DNA of 64,000 nt from Mytilinidion resinicola (lineage: Eukaryota; Ascomycota; Dothideomycetes; Mytilinidiales; Mytilinidiaceae), in contig NW_022985437.1 of the NCBI RefSeq assembly GCF_010093595.1, forward strand, positions 1,854,194-1,918,193, written 5' to 3'. The notes beneath the pieces are model-generated. The model did no database searches. It was not told the origin of the DNA and saw nothing but the letters and a program-made list of their open reading frames with translations. The stretch's first letter is position 1, and each line of letters starts with the position of its first letter. A program made the position numbers and the translations under genes. Positions 48,229 through 59,386 of the stretch are shown here, in pieces.

Positions 48229-50149
48229 AGCATGTGAACAAGAACAACATAAGCTGAAAACATAGAAAGGATTACTTACGTTTATTCAATCTACTTTCCA
48301 TTCGGCGTATGTCTCTCAACAAGTCCTAGTCATGCTGGCGATGCATCAGCATGAAAATCTGTGTTCCTGACGCACAAGATTAATTCTCGGCGCAGGAGCT
48401 GAAAAGCCTCTTCGGCCTTCCACTCAACGCCTTTCTCTCATCTTCCGTGAGTACCTACCTCTCATAGGCCGTTCGTTATACCGCCCTATTGTCCCTACAT
48501 GCTTCGATCGACCCTCGAAACATGCTCTACTTGATAATTAAGCACTTCGCCTCCGGCGACACTCTCCCCATCTACGGACGCTTCCAATACCACGTCTGCT
48601 TACCCTCGAAGGCTTTGAGTACGTTTCCAGCTGGGTCATCAACATTCTGACTTGTTGTCACTAAGTCATGGAGACTATGGGCCGGATGCTGCTGGACGAG
48701 TGGATAGTCAACGGGAAGTACATCGTGGACTTTGAAGTTGTGGAGGCCGTCGCTTCTATGGAAGCTCGCGCGAAGGCGTCGGGCGAGATTGACGGTCGAT
48801 GCATGGGAGAATGAAGTGTAGTATGATAGCGGAAAGTTAAAGTAATTTTAGCGTGACGGTCTCCTGGTAGCCCTAGAATTCATCGCAAGACAGCTGTGCC
48901 ACCCAGTCCACCGCCCCTCTTGATCATTGCACGTAGGCAGGTTTTATCCCGAGCACACGGGTCGGCGTCAACGTCGAAATTAAATCCTCTGTTTGATTTT
49001 TAACATTGCGGCGAGGCCCTCCGATAAGCACTTGTTACTCGTAATTAAGGTGAGCTGTGCAGGGATTCAAGGGCTCAGCGCTTGTTTTAATATAACATCC
49101 TGGAACTCCACAGCCCGAAAAGTGTTGGCGGCGTAGTGATTTTTGTTTCGAAACAGCAAGGCAGAGTCGTTCATGGTGACCTTCCCAGAACGGCATGTTC
49201 TGGGGAAAAGATGCCCTTGTCGAGGGTACCAGAAATCTTACGAAAAGTATCCTGACAAGGGCTACACGCATGCGCCCGACGAAAAGCAGTCGCCTACCTG
49301 GTGCGACAACGGAAACATGCGGGGAGATGTGGCATCAGGTGGCAAACTGAGCTCATGTGTACCAATGGTAGAATCACATGCGATCCGCCACTCAGACGCA
49401 GTCCGGGTAGGAGGGTAGCTCTACCTTGTAGGTATGATTGGGAAGGAGACAAGGCAATGACGGGCTTGTGTCGCTGCGTATTCTTCGGATTAGGAGAATG
49501 AAGAGCTATCGGTAGCGTGCAAGCAGCCGAAGGAGGAGGCGGTTGTATGTAGAGAGAGAGGTAGAGGACGTCGTGGAGAAACTAGAATACCTAGGTACCT
49601 CGTATTCCGTCGGCACTTCTTGAGCCATTCCACCCTAAAGGGCTCACTATACAGTCTTTGCGGAGGAAGAGCACCACCCTGAACGACAGCCTGCTTGACT
49701 CCCACACCACTACGAAGCCAGTACACTGCAGCATAGAGTGCCCATGCATCAAACATCCGACAGATGCAGCTGTCATCCTGCATGGTGAGCACGCTCCGCC
49801 GCCGTTGCCATTGGACCCACTGCCCAAGCCCAACAACACTGCGGCAGCGAGGCACTCCATGGCGTCAAACAATGCCCGATCCATCATGGCCATGCCTGTC
49901 TTTCTCGCCCAGCCGCATCCCTTGCTTAATAGACGCCGTTTCACTGGCCTTCGCGTGCGTCCTTCATTATTGCGGCGTGGACATCATCGTTACGGCGGTG
50001 CGGACGGACTATATTATTGCTATCGCCAAATCATAGACGCCGTGAACCCCCGGGATATAGAGTCATCTTGTTTCAAACCTCTCTTTCTTGTATAACTCTT
50101 ACTATACCACTCAGACATTCTACACTCCACCACTCCCGCAGGAGCGAAT
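48229..50149. other. Gene-poor region with possible remnants
   Basis: 1.9 kb. Apart from the possible 3' piece of the F-box remnant (48667-48819), ORFs at 49143-49418, 49591-49944 minus and 49658-50095 plus overlap in conflicting frames with no domain. I do not call a gene. Confidence 0.4.
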
Positions 50150-50644
50150 ATGGCATCCCCAGAGCCCCAACGCCAACAATTCTCAGGAGCCGGCCTCACC
50201 ATCTCGCCGCGCCCAAGACAAGGCCCAATGCTTTCCCCTCATGGGCAGCCTCGAAATCCGGTGCCCCGATCTCCCAGCTCCACCAGTGATGGGATAAGCA
50301 TCAGCTCACCCAGATTCGACAGCTCATCTCAACCGCCTTCTGCCGTTACATCTCCTACGTTCGTGGCGGAAATGCCACTAATTCCACCTCAGCCGCACTC
50401 GCCGGCGAAAACGCGATCCAGATCCCGGCATGGGAAGCGGTCCGGGTCGTCTCCCCCAGCTGGCCGCATTTCCCCAACACGCTCGACCTCTGACGAAGCG
50501 CGATCCCCTGGCTCCGTGTCGTTTGGTCAGAGAATGAGGGCAGTATGTGGCTGCTTCGGAACGTCTTCGTCGTCGTCGCCGCGAAAGCCGAGAGAGAAGA
50601 TGGAAGTTGAGAAAATCGAACCAGTCCACTGGACGGAGCAATGA
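50150..50644 (+). CDS. Hypothetical Ser/Pro-rich protein, 164 residues
   Basis: Single-exon ORF starting MASPEPQRQQFSGAGLTISP. It is rich in Ser, Pro and Arg (SPAKTRSRSRHGKRSGSSPP), consistent with a disordered regulatory protein with many SP/TP phosphosites. Near the C-terminus lies a short ordered-looking block FGQRMRAVCGCFGTSSSSS, with a Cys pair that could be lipidated, then EPVHWTEQ. The start codon context and even coding bias support it as real. Function unknown. Confidence 0.6.
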   Translation: MASPEPQRQQFSGAGLTISPRPRQGPMLSPHGQPRNPVPRSPSSTSDGISISSPRFDSSSQPPSAVTSPTFVAEMPLIPPQPHSPAKTRSRSRHGKRSGSSPPAGRISPTRSTSDEARSPGSVSFGQRMRAVCGCFGTSSSSSPRKPREKMEVEKIEPVHWTEQ

Positions 50645-51448
50645 GCCGTCTATGTTCCTCAGAAGGAAGTCCATGCCGAATGGTTCTTTGTTACATTGGG
50701 GACTGGATTCTGGAGGTACTCGTTCTCGCATTTCAGCGTTGTTTTGACCGTGAAGGCCCCCAGCTGGTCTCATATATTATTGGAGGTTTGTTGACTTTGC
50801 GCGGCGTTTTGGATATCGCAGAACACGGAGACAGATGCTGGTCGCTCTTTTGTTGCTATATTCTCTCTTTCTGCTACCCTGCCATTAAAGCATTCAACCA
50901 GCCCTCAAGGCCATCTCATCGATGCGTCCAGGTGGGCCTCAACTGGCTGGACGCTTACACGATAACTCTCTCAACTTCCTCGTGATTCCGCCTGTCTGAC
51001 ACGTGCAGTAGCAGTCTTGTGAGGCACCGATAACCCGTCGAACAGAGCTGCGTATTGTTTTACGGTTGGAACACCTCTGTATAACTTTAAGGTACCAAGG
51101 CCCTCTGCCACTCTTTAAGTAGCTGTTAACAATTTGCTAGATCATGCTAAGATTGTGACGTTTTGGCTGGCGCAAATACTATGTACGCTGGAAAATAGGT
51201 GTTCCTTACGCTAGCGTCTGCGGTATTGAAATATTTCCTAGAGTTGCTCACCTGGGCACACCATTCTAGACATTCCTATTGTCTTATTCACCACCATTCT
51301 AGGTGGCGAACCCCGACTTTTATTCCACGGCCACTCCTTCAGCGCCCCACGACTGCACCTCTCTATCGAAAAAACACCAGCACCTCCACCTCAGCCAACC
51401 ATCTCTACCTGACCACAACACCCATTTCATACTCAATTTACGATCGTA
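50645..51448. other. Intergenic; upstream region of the coiled-coil gene
   Basis: About 800 bp. The last 150 bp before 51449 is C/T-rich (CACCTCCACCTCAGCC type), the pyrimidine-rich leader common before fungal start codons. No gene is supported. Confidence 0.45.
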
Positions 51449-53542
51449 ATGGCAGAGCATCGCGAAGCCATCAAGAACTCGGGCCCTCGCGAGCCCTTCA
51501 CTCCTTCCACCGACCCGACTCCGCGGCGCGACCAAGCCTCTACCCCTCTCACGCCACCATCCAGCCTGCTTTCTGTTCAAGACTTCAATGCGCATAGAGA
51601 CAGCATGCGAAAGAGCAGCACGTCGGGCCTTGGCCGTATCAAGGATATCCTGAGCGAAGTACTAAACCAGAAGAAAGAGGTGGAAGCAGCACTGAAACAG
51701 GCGACCGAAAATCTGATTGCCTGTGAGCTCGAGAAATCCAAGCTGGAAGTGTCGCTTGCGGCAGAGAAGGCGAAATTAGGCGGCGGTCAGGAAGATGGCG
51801 ATAGCGCTGGTGCTCTCAGGGCGATGAAGGAGCAGTTGGACGAGGATTTGAAGAATCTCGACTCGAAGGTCGAGGAGATGAAGCAAGAGCATGGAGCAGA
51901 GATCCAGAAGATGGAGGAGAAGATCTCCGAAAGTGCAGAAGTGTCTGAGGCACTTCAGAACCGGGTCGACGAGCTCAAGGGTTCTCTCGCTCAGAAGGGC
52001 GCCGAGGCCGAGAGCCTAAGCCGCGAGCTCGCACAGCATCAGCGCCGTGTTGAAGAGCTCACCCAAAAGCTTACCACGTGCGAGGAGGAGCTCGCTGAGA
52101 AGAATGATACACTCGTCTTCTCGGAGGCAAGCGCAGAGCATACCGAGAAGCAGCTCGAAGCGGTCAAGAAGCAGCACGAAGCGGCCGAAAAGCGACACGA
52201 AGCGGCCGAGAAGCAGCAAGAAGCGAGCGAGAAGCAGCATGAAGCGAGCGAGAAGCAGCACGAAGCCGTTATCGCCGGGTTACAAACCAAAATTTCCCAG
52301 GGCGAAGAGGCGCACGGGGCGCTTCAGAGGGAGCTTGAAACGTATAAACAACGCATGGTGGAGGTTACCCAACAACTGACCGCGAGCGACGAGACCAACG
52401 CCAGCTACGGTGAGATGATGCAGTATCTGCAAGCGACAGTAGCAGACATGCAGAATCAGGTCCGGGCCAGTAGAGAGCTGGCACATCACGAAGCTCTTGA
52501 GGCCACCACCGAGGCTCCTGCGGCGACCGCACAAGCCAATATCGAGAAAGACAGTATAATCCGCGGCATGCAGGCGGAAATAGACGACCTCAAGAACCAG
52601 CTTAACCGTAATACCAACACGATATCGCAAGTTGAAAAGGAGCTCGAGGCTGCAACCGCTGCTGGGCAACGCAAGGATACGGAGAACGCAAAATTGGAGG
52701 AAGAGCTTCAGAAGGCGACGGCTGAGATCGCGCGATTGGACAAGGACTTACAAGCTGTGGGCGGGGGCAAGTCGATTCGCACCATCATCGGGAACCACAC
52801 CATCGCCTACAACGAAAAGTGCCGCGAGTACGATACGCTTGAGCAGCAGCTGAATGATGTTCGAAGCCAGCTTAGAGTAGCGACCCAAGAGCGAGACCAG
52901 TTCAAAGCCGAAGCCGATAACAAGGAGAAGTCTAACCAGAAGGTGTACAACATGTTCCTGAACGAGCAGGACCGTTCCACCAAACTGGAGAAGAAGGTGA
53001 AGAAATTGGAGAGAGAGCGGGACGAGGACCTCACGGTACCGCCAGATTTCGATCCCGATGCAGCAGATGCTCAGTACGTGAGGAACGATAGTCAGGGCGC
53101 AGAGGTACAACATGAGGTGGATGAACCGGGCGTTTCAACAAGGAACTCGAGCACTCGATCGACTATCCATGTGGTACCCAAGCCAGCTACGGCACAGAAG
53201 ACGTCTACCGCTACTTCCATCAGCAAGACTGGCAACAAGAGGAAGGCCAACACCTTGGAAGCAGGCGAACCGGACGCCAGAACCACAGCACAGAAGACGT
53301 CTACCTCTAATTCTACCAATAAGGCCGGCATCAAGAGCAAGGCCAACACCTCGGGAGACGGCGAATCTGACGCCAAAACCACAGCACAGAGGACGTCTGC
53401 CGCTACTTCCACCAACAAGGTCGGCAACAAGAGGAAGGCCAATGCCTTGGAAGAAGGCGAGCCTGACGTCAACATCCACAAGTTGCGAGCAGTGAAGAAG
53501 GCCAAGGGGCCCATCCGCACCAGGAGCGCTAGGGGATTGTGA
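51449..53542 (+). CDS. Long coiled-coil protein with heptad and 32-residue repeats
   Basis: Single exon, 697 residues. After a Pro/Ser/Thr-rich head (STDPTPRRDQASTPLTPPSS), residues about 60-530 are almost continuous coiled coil. Within it, at about 233-275, a 7-residue unit (KQHEAAE / KQHEASE) repeats five times as near-identical 21-bp DNA units (52153-52267). A second charged coil (KLEKKVKKLERERDED) ends near residue 530. The tail has three tandem 32-residue repeats (96 bp each, 53189-53476), each starting TAQ(K/R)TS and carrying GNKRKAN, a nuclear-localisation-like basic patch, then LRAVKKAKGPIRTRSARGL. No known family is recognised; general resemblance to myosin-tail/SMC-like coils carries little weight. 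A nuclear structural or tethering role is a guess. Confidence 0.75.
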   Translation: MAEHREAIKNSGPREPFTPSTDPTPRRDQASTPLTPPSSLLSVQDFNAHRDSMRKSSTSGLGRIKDILSEVLNQKKEVEAALKQATENLIACELEKSKLEVSLAAEKAKLGGGQEDGDSAGALRAMKEQLDEDLKNLDSKVEEMKQEHGAEIQKMEEKISESAEVSEALQNRVDELKGSLAQKGAEAESLSRELAQHQRRVEELTQKLTTCEEELAEKNDTLVFSEASAEHTEKQLEAVKKQHEAAEKRHEAAEKQQEASEKQHEASEKQHEAVIAGLQTKISQGEEAHGALQRELETYKQRMVEVTQQLTASDETNASYGEMMQYLQATVADMQNQVRASRELAHHEALEATTEAPAATAQANIEKDSIIRGMQAEIDDLKNQLNRNTNTISQVEKELEAATAAGQRKDTENAKLEEELQKATAEIARLDKDLQAVGGGKSIRTIIGNHTIAYNEKCREYDTLEQQLNDVRSQLRVATQERDQFKAEADNKEKSNQKVYNMFLNEQDRSTKLEKKVKKLERERDEDLTVPPDFDPDAADAQYVRNDSQGAEVQHEVDEPGVSTRNSSTRSTIHVVPKPATAQKTSTATSISKTGNKRKANTLEAGEPDARTTAQKTSTSNSTNKAGIKSKANTSGDGESDAKTTAQRTSAATSTNKVGNKRKANALEEGEPDVNIHKLRAVKKAKGPIRTRSARGL
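52153..52267 (+). repeat. 21-bp (7-residue) tandem repeat, about five units, inside the coiled-coil gene
   Basis: Units of GAAGCGGCCGAGAAGCAGCA type encode KQHEAAE / KRHEAAE / KQQEASE / KQHEASE. Seven residues equals one heptad, so unit gain or loss keeps coil register. Confidence 0.85.
53189..53476 (+). repeat. Three 96-bp (32-residue) tandem repeats in the same gene's tail
   Basis: Units at 53189-53284, 53285-53380 and 53381-53476 each begin AC(G/A)GCACAGA(A/G)GACGTCT and encode a Ser/Thr-rich half followed by KRKAN and an acidic GEPD end. Confidence 0.85.
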
Positions 53543-55923
53543 AGGGGCTAGCGATTGAGATCGTTCCACTGTACGCAGGAAAAGAGGCTTATGGAACGGA
53601 TGTGGTTTTGGTTATGGAGAGAGTTGATGATTCTACTGGATTCTACTGTTTTTACCTTCGGAAGACGTAAATATCCCTAGGAGCGAAAGTTTGCGAAATT
53701 CCAGTTTCATTACAGTCGTAATTTGATGAAGTCCAGTACGTGATTTGAACACCACTTGAAGCTGTGCAAAGTACTCGTGAAGTAGATATAACTAGACGCG
53801 AGGGTTGCTTACTAAGCTGGAGGGGTACTTCAGTGCCTCCCGCATCATCAGACCTCCTCCTTCCCATCTTCTCAACTTTCCTAACGACACCAAGAGTGAT
53901 CTTCATCGCGCAGAGCCTTCTCAGGATGAATTTTAAGCATGCACAACTCTTGCACTCGATGCTATCCCAAACAGGACATCCGTTGGATGACAACGTGCGA
54001 GGAATTTGGAGGCCGTCGGATCAAGCCTCCGGTGCCTTCAACAGTTGATCGTTCCGCGATCTAGACTGCGAATGCATACACCGGAGAGTAAGGCCCATGA
54101 AGAAGTTTGCGCTCGCGACAAGGCCTCCTGCGACTTAACAGAATGGTTTTAGGACTCGAAAACCTGGGGCCTGACAGACACGTTGAAACCTGGCACCGAA
54201 GAGAACTATCTCATTGACTGAACCTTATTGTTGTACGAAGCTCTTTCAGAGGCCCAGGCATGAGGGTAGCTTACATCAGTGCTGGGTGGCTGACATGCCC
54301 ATACCTAGTACAGATTGTGCAAGGTCCACTTTTCACTCGGTTCGATGTTCTGGGCTTTCAAAAGACAGGAAGCTATCTTGTAACGGCGAAACTTGACATT
54401 TGGTTTGTTTTTAACATGTGAGTCGCGTTTCACATACCTCAGTTGCGGTACTCTTCATCGTGACGCGTCAGTGTTGCCACGGTACTCCAACTCTGATACA
54501 CTATCTGTGAAGTGTACTGCTGAGGATGGCCTGTGGTAGCATGTCCAGCAATGTATTTCATTTTACAAGTCACAAAGTCACGGCTTTGAATAAAGCTTCC
54601 TCAATACCGTTGTGTCATTTTCCCAAGCCGCGGGCCAGTGGCATCGCGCTCGGTTCCGCGGAATCGGTTTTTCAGGGCCTGATCGAAGTCCCCAAAACAA
54701 ATTTGTGTCCAGCTATTCCTAATTCTTCAAGGGAAACGACCCAACCTCCCTGAATTTGGATGATCAATCCGTTACCATGCGACTATCTCGATACTTCGCC
54801 GGTTATCGCTGGCCTCTCCATGGCTAAATTGGTGTTGGCGTAGGCACGGTACTGTACTCGACTCCGATTTGTTAGAAGCAATGGTCCAATGATCCAGCTG
54901 TGGGTCCATCTTCATAAACGCCCTCGGCCGGCCTCGGAAGCTCCCGCTTCGGAATCATCTAGACTTACTACCATCTACCATGATGTGCGGACGAATCACA
55001 TCGACATGTTCGTCGGTACGGAAACTGGAGTTTGCCCGAACGATGCGTCGGTTATGCATCAACAACACCACCTCCACCACCACCTCAAAGTTCTCAATAA
55101 ACGCTTCAAGACGAACCACTTGCATGAAATTGTGTCTGTGTGTTAACGGCGCCTAGTGTTGTAAGGCTAAAAGGTCGTTGCCTAAGAGATGCAACCGTCG
55201 ATGGATAGAAATACGCGCCGTCGTGGTGCCTTTCTGGCATTAGGCCTGGTCACAAATTTTCATATTCTCAGGTTTCCGCTTAGGGGAAATGTACGAACTG
55301 CCATGCGTAGATAATGATTACCCCCAGCCATTGAGAACCTTGGACTAGCATTCACCAAAATAATCAATGTTTCTTCACACATTTTCATGCAGATGGTCAC
55401 ATCAACTCCTTCCGCGACATCATACCACCCGACACCCCGACATCCAATATCCACCAAAGAAAACTAGGAATATGCATTTTACCCTAAGTTCTAGTGTCCG
55501 CGCAGGTTGTTGGGCCTCTCAAGTCTAGTCCATAATGTGTCGTTCGAATTGGTCTAGAAGCAATATTGCGACGTTGTCGGGTGATATCTCCCCCTCTTCC
55601 AGGTGAAGGAGACGCCAAGATATAGAAGACTGTCCTGGCGAGGGATGACGGAGTAAGAAACCCCAATGCGGCTTGTCTCTTTGAGGGACAGCTCCACTGA
55701 CTTACTCATTCGGGAACCCACAGAAATCCACTGCAGCGGCTGAATCTTGATGCAAACACCTATGAATCGATCCGAAGCAGGACTTTAGCGCTGAGGGTGG
55801 AAAATTTTAGAGCGCCACGCAACTGAAGATCGAACCCTCGATCCCGACACCTGCTTGGAAGCTTTTTCGATACGTCTGTTTCATCTGCAATCTGCACGAT
55901 CCCCTCAGACTGTTTTATCAACA
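53543..55923. other. Long intergenic region
   Basis: 2.4 kb upstream of the ferric reductase. Short ORFs (54526-54753, 54889-55146 plus and several minus) show no domain or codon bias. I looked for the ATCWGATAA site of fungal iron repressors near the reductase start and did not see one. Confidence 0.45.
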
Positions 55924-57818
55924 ATGGCCACGACATCGAAAGGTGTCTCAGCCTCCTATCCAACACACGTTGATATCAACGACATTCACGCTCCTACTCA
56001 CCCTGACGACCAGTACAAGTATTGCATTACTTCCAGCATTCCTGCGTCCCATTACTAACATAGCGTAGATACTCTCATGGCCTGAACGGAGTCAACCAGC
56101 CTCAAAACAATCTCCTTGTCAATGTCTTGCTTACGACTCTACTTCTTGTCACCATTGTCATCCTCGTGTATCGAGTAGGACGACGATTTCAAGCAGAAAG
56201 ACGGCATGTTGCTGCAGCGACAAACCCAGCCCGGCAAGCAATATGGGCTACGAACCGTTGGAAATGGCTCCCTCGATTGAAAGAACATCTGCTATACGCT
56301 CCCCTTTGGAGAAATCGCCACAACTCCGAGATTCAAATTTCCAGTGCTATAACGTTTGGCACACTACCTTCACGGATGCACACAATACTACTATTAGGTT
56401 ACTTCGCATCCAACCTAGCATATTGCCTAATCTTACCCTGGAAAAGTGCCGACGCACCGTTCCTCGTTGCAACACTGCGAGGTCGGTCCGGCACTTTGGC
56501 GGTACTGAACCTCATCCCAACGATCCTATTCGCACTCCGAAACAACCCGTTCATCTGGATATTTCACATCAGCTACGACACATTCAATCTCTTCCATCGG
56601 TGGCTGGCACGTATCGTCTTCTTGGAGGTTTTGGCCCATATTGCGGCGTGGCTCTACAACACTTTGAGAGTCGGAGACTGGAAAGGCGCAATGTGGATCA
56701 TCAACCAAGCTGAAAGCTATAAATGGGGACTTATGGCCTCGATCGCGTTCTTGCTGCTAACAATCCAAACGTGGTCTCCTTTGCGACACGCATTCTACGA
56801 AACTTTTCTCCTTATCCATCGCGTTTTGGTCATTCACGTGATCATTGGTGTCTATTGGCACCTGAAGCAGCATGCACTGCCACAGCTGTACTGGGCCTAC
56901 ATCTTCATCGCTTTTCTGGCCGCCGAATATGTTTTCCGGTTCTTCCGAGTCGCGTACTTCAATACCTCCGGGCTATTCAGAGGCCGATCAATCACCAAGA
57001 CTACGGTGGAAGCCCTTCCAGGAGAGGCATGCCGCTTAACCTTTCACCTCACTCGCCCTTGGACCGGGAACCCCGGGTCGCATGTCCACGTCTACCTACC
57101 ATCGATCTCGTTCTGGTGCTCGCATCCATTTTCCGTCGCTTGGATCGAACCTCAGCCCCTAGCTACCGAATCCGGAAAACTCCCATCCTCTATAGACGAC
57201 CTCAAATTCAAGACGACTAACAGTACCATTTCTCTCGTGGTTCGTGCTCGCACCGGCATGACGCGGTCCCTACACACGAAAGCATCCTTCCAGCCCAACA
57301 ACACTCTCACTACGTGGGGTGCAATCGAAGGCCCCTACGGCGGGTTCAACTCTTTGGACTCATACGGGACCGTCCTCCTCTTTGCCGGTGGCGTTGGTAT
57401 CACGCATCAGATCTCCTTCGTCCGCCACCTAGTAGCTGGACACGCCGGCGGCACCGCTGCCGCGCAGAAGGTCGTGCTCATCTGGTCCATCCGCAGTACT
57501 GACATACTCGAGTGGACTGGACAGTGGTTGGACGAGATCATGGCGATGCGCGATCGCAAGAACGTACTCCAGGTCATCGTCTTTGTGTCGGGCAGAAATC
57601 CAGACCTTGACACCAAGCTCTTGCCCGAGGGTATAAAAGTGCGACGAGGGCGGTGCAACGCCAGCGACGTGATAGATGCTGAAATCCTAGACCAAGTCGG
57701 GGCGATGGTGGTCACGGTCTGCGGGCCTGGGGCCTTTGCGGATATGGTGAGGGCTGCGGTGAGGCGGCGGGTGAGCGTCAAGAACATTGACTTTGTGGAG
57801 GAATCTTTCACCTATTAA
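55924..57818 (+). CDS. Ferric reductase-like transmembrane oxidoreductase (FRE family)
   Basis: Two exons, 55924-56012 and 56069-57818, give 612 residues. A short luminal head is followed by a first helix LLTTLLLVTIVILVYRVGRR, then the ferric-reductase domain with paired heme-binding His in FHRWLARIVFLEVLAHIAAW and LIHRVLVIHVIIGVYWHLKQ. The FAD site is HPFSVAW, preceded by GNPGSHVHVYLP; the NADPH side has LLFAGGVGITHQISFVRH, WSIRSTDILEW and the terminal VCGPGAFADMVRAAVRRR. These enzymes move electrons from NADPH through FAD and two hemes to extracellular Fe(III) or Cu(II). Acidic/Ser-rich loop residues 345-385 vary in the family. There is no partner multicopper oxidase or permease nearby. Confidence 0.93.
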
Positions 57819-58303
57819 TGTCTATTGAACGATGGGAAGTACTGAACATATCTCTCTTGGTTACTCTTGCTACTGCTTCGAGCAAGGCAGAATACTGATA
57901 CGAAGGCACGGGTTTCCACTTTCTTTGTAACAGCGCTGCTCCAACCACAAGAACGCTCTTTATTTGAATTCCGAGTTCTCATAAGCGTAGCCACTCCACG
58001 TTGTGACTTGTAGGTTGTCTAGTATATAATACCTATACATCCTGTTCGTAGCCAAACAGACCTCTCACCCATCAAATCCCCACCAAGGGTAGCTGTCATG
58101 ACCTACACATCGTGCATTACAATGCGATCCAGAACAGCAGCATTGTAAGAAATCGGCATTGGACTTCAACAATTCACTTCAAGAAATTCACATTCTAAAG
58201 GGATAAAGCAGTTTCATGACGAGGATAAAAGACGCCCAATTTCAAGCCTCCAGACACTTTCTACCTTCACACTACGCGGCATTCAGCCGCCTCATCTATA
58301 TAT

Positions 58304-58546
58304 CTCTTCATAAACCTCGACCTCAGCGTCGCGTACATATAGTTGAACCTCCTAGCGAGCAGGTGCGAGAGACATACTCGATACCTCTCCATGCACCTCA
58401 ACCGCAGCGTCACGTACAAGTAGCTGAAGCTCCACGCAATAAAGTGCGAGAGACATCCACGAGATCTCTCCATGAACCTTGACCTCAGCGTCGCGTGCAT
58501 ATACCTGAAACTCTCGGCAAGCAGCTGCGAGAGACATACTCGATAT
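58304..58546. repeat. Three 81-bp tandem repeats, open on the minus strand
   Basis: Units start at 58304, 58385 and 58466 (CTCT(T/C)CAT..AACCTCGACCTCAGCG type) with about 80% identity. The plus strand from ATG 58216 reads through two 27-residue units (LHKPRPQRRVHIVEPPSEQV, RETYSIP) and stops in unit 3 at TGA (CGA-to-TGA). The minus strand (58584-58267, 105 codons) is open across all three (CLSHLLARRFNYMYATLRSR, FMKRYID). Neither product resembles a known family. Coding status is open. Confidence 0.8.
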
Positions 58547-58722
58547 ACTGATACACAACAACCCTGTATACACACCACATCCAAATGCCAATAGTATCTC
58601 TATACTGTTTTGGCTCCATTATATACAACAATGGCGAACTCGCGGTATACCTTCCGCAACGACATGGGATTCCACTGACCCAGTTCATCCGCAGTCATTC
58701 AACCATGACTCGGCATAGCAAA

Positions 58723-58798
58723 ACAGCGCAATAACGACATCAATGTCCGGTGGTAGCAACACAGCGCAATAACGACATCAATGTCTGGTGGCAGCAGC
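58723..58798. repeat. Two 38-bp tandem repeats
   Basis: ACAGCGCAATAACGACATCA continuing ATGTCCGGTGGTAGCA starts at 58723 and again at 58761 with few changes. A weaker third echo (CGCGCAACATCGATATCAA) lies near 58836. Confidence 0.75.
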
Positions 58799-59386
58799 AC
58801 CCAGCTACCTACACCCTATCCTAGCATATCAAATCGCGCAACATCGATATCAAATGCGGGTGCCTGTCAGAGCACTTCAACCTTCAGTTTTTAAAAACAC
58901 CAGGAAAAGTCCCAAAATGCGGTCTCCGGCTCTTCCTTCTCTTGGTAAGTTGGCAATCCCAGATTCTAGCAAAATTCATGCTGGGAGACTCGCGCAAACT
59001 CATAAAATCACAGCCGCGACTGGCGCGTGATCATGCATGAGCATGAATATGAGTCCGTCAAGGGCAACCAAGGTGCCAGACCATGGTCCTCGGGCTCTTC
59101 AGATAAGATACCCACCGCCTGTCAATTCGATGGGCTATCGAAATAATGAAATGTTATTCTGCTCTACTTTTACAAATCCTGATATCTCATGTGACAATGT
59201 GTGAGAAATATAGAAACATGTATGCTTTAGAATCGAGTTGATTTGGACGTTGTGCAACCACGCCTTGAATTCCTACGAGCCATTAGCTACGCGACTTTCA
59301 CGATAATTGAATACAAGGTATCTTACGTAGCCCATTTGAGATGCTGTTGGAGTCTAAAGACTAGCCCCCTGTGACTGCTGAATAGC

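Larger units (their letters stand above)
57819..59386. other. Intergenic region carrying tandem repeats
   Basis: 1.57 kb between ferric reductase and PP2C, convergent. Contains the 81-bp and 38-bp arrays (listed). Outside them nothing is supported. Confidence 0.5.

Noticed and set aside
52016..52261. Leu-rich minus-strand ORF (LLLARF repeats) in the coiled-coil gene
   Set aside because: It is the reverse complement of the KQHEA repeat; repeats of 21 bp are open in several frames.
55826..55850. tRNA-like GATCGAACCCTCGATC
   Set aside because: It is a short palindrome; no cloverleaf in either direction.
56127..56713. Alternative plus-strand frames inside the ferric reductase gene
   Set aside because: Only one frame carries the membrane helices, heme histidines and FAD/NADPH motifs.
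58304..58546. CRISPR array
   Set aside because: Contiguous 81-bp repeats without unique spacers in a eukaryotic genome.
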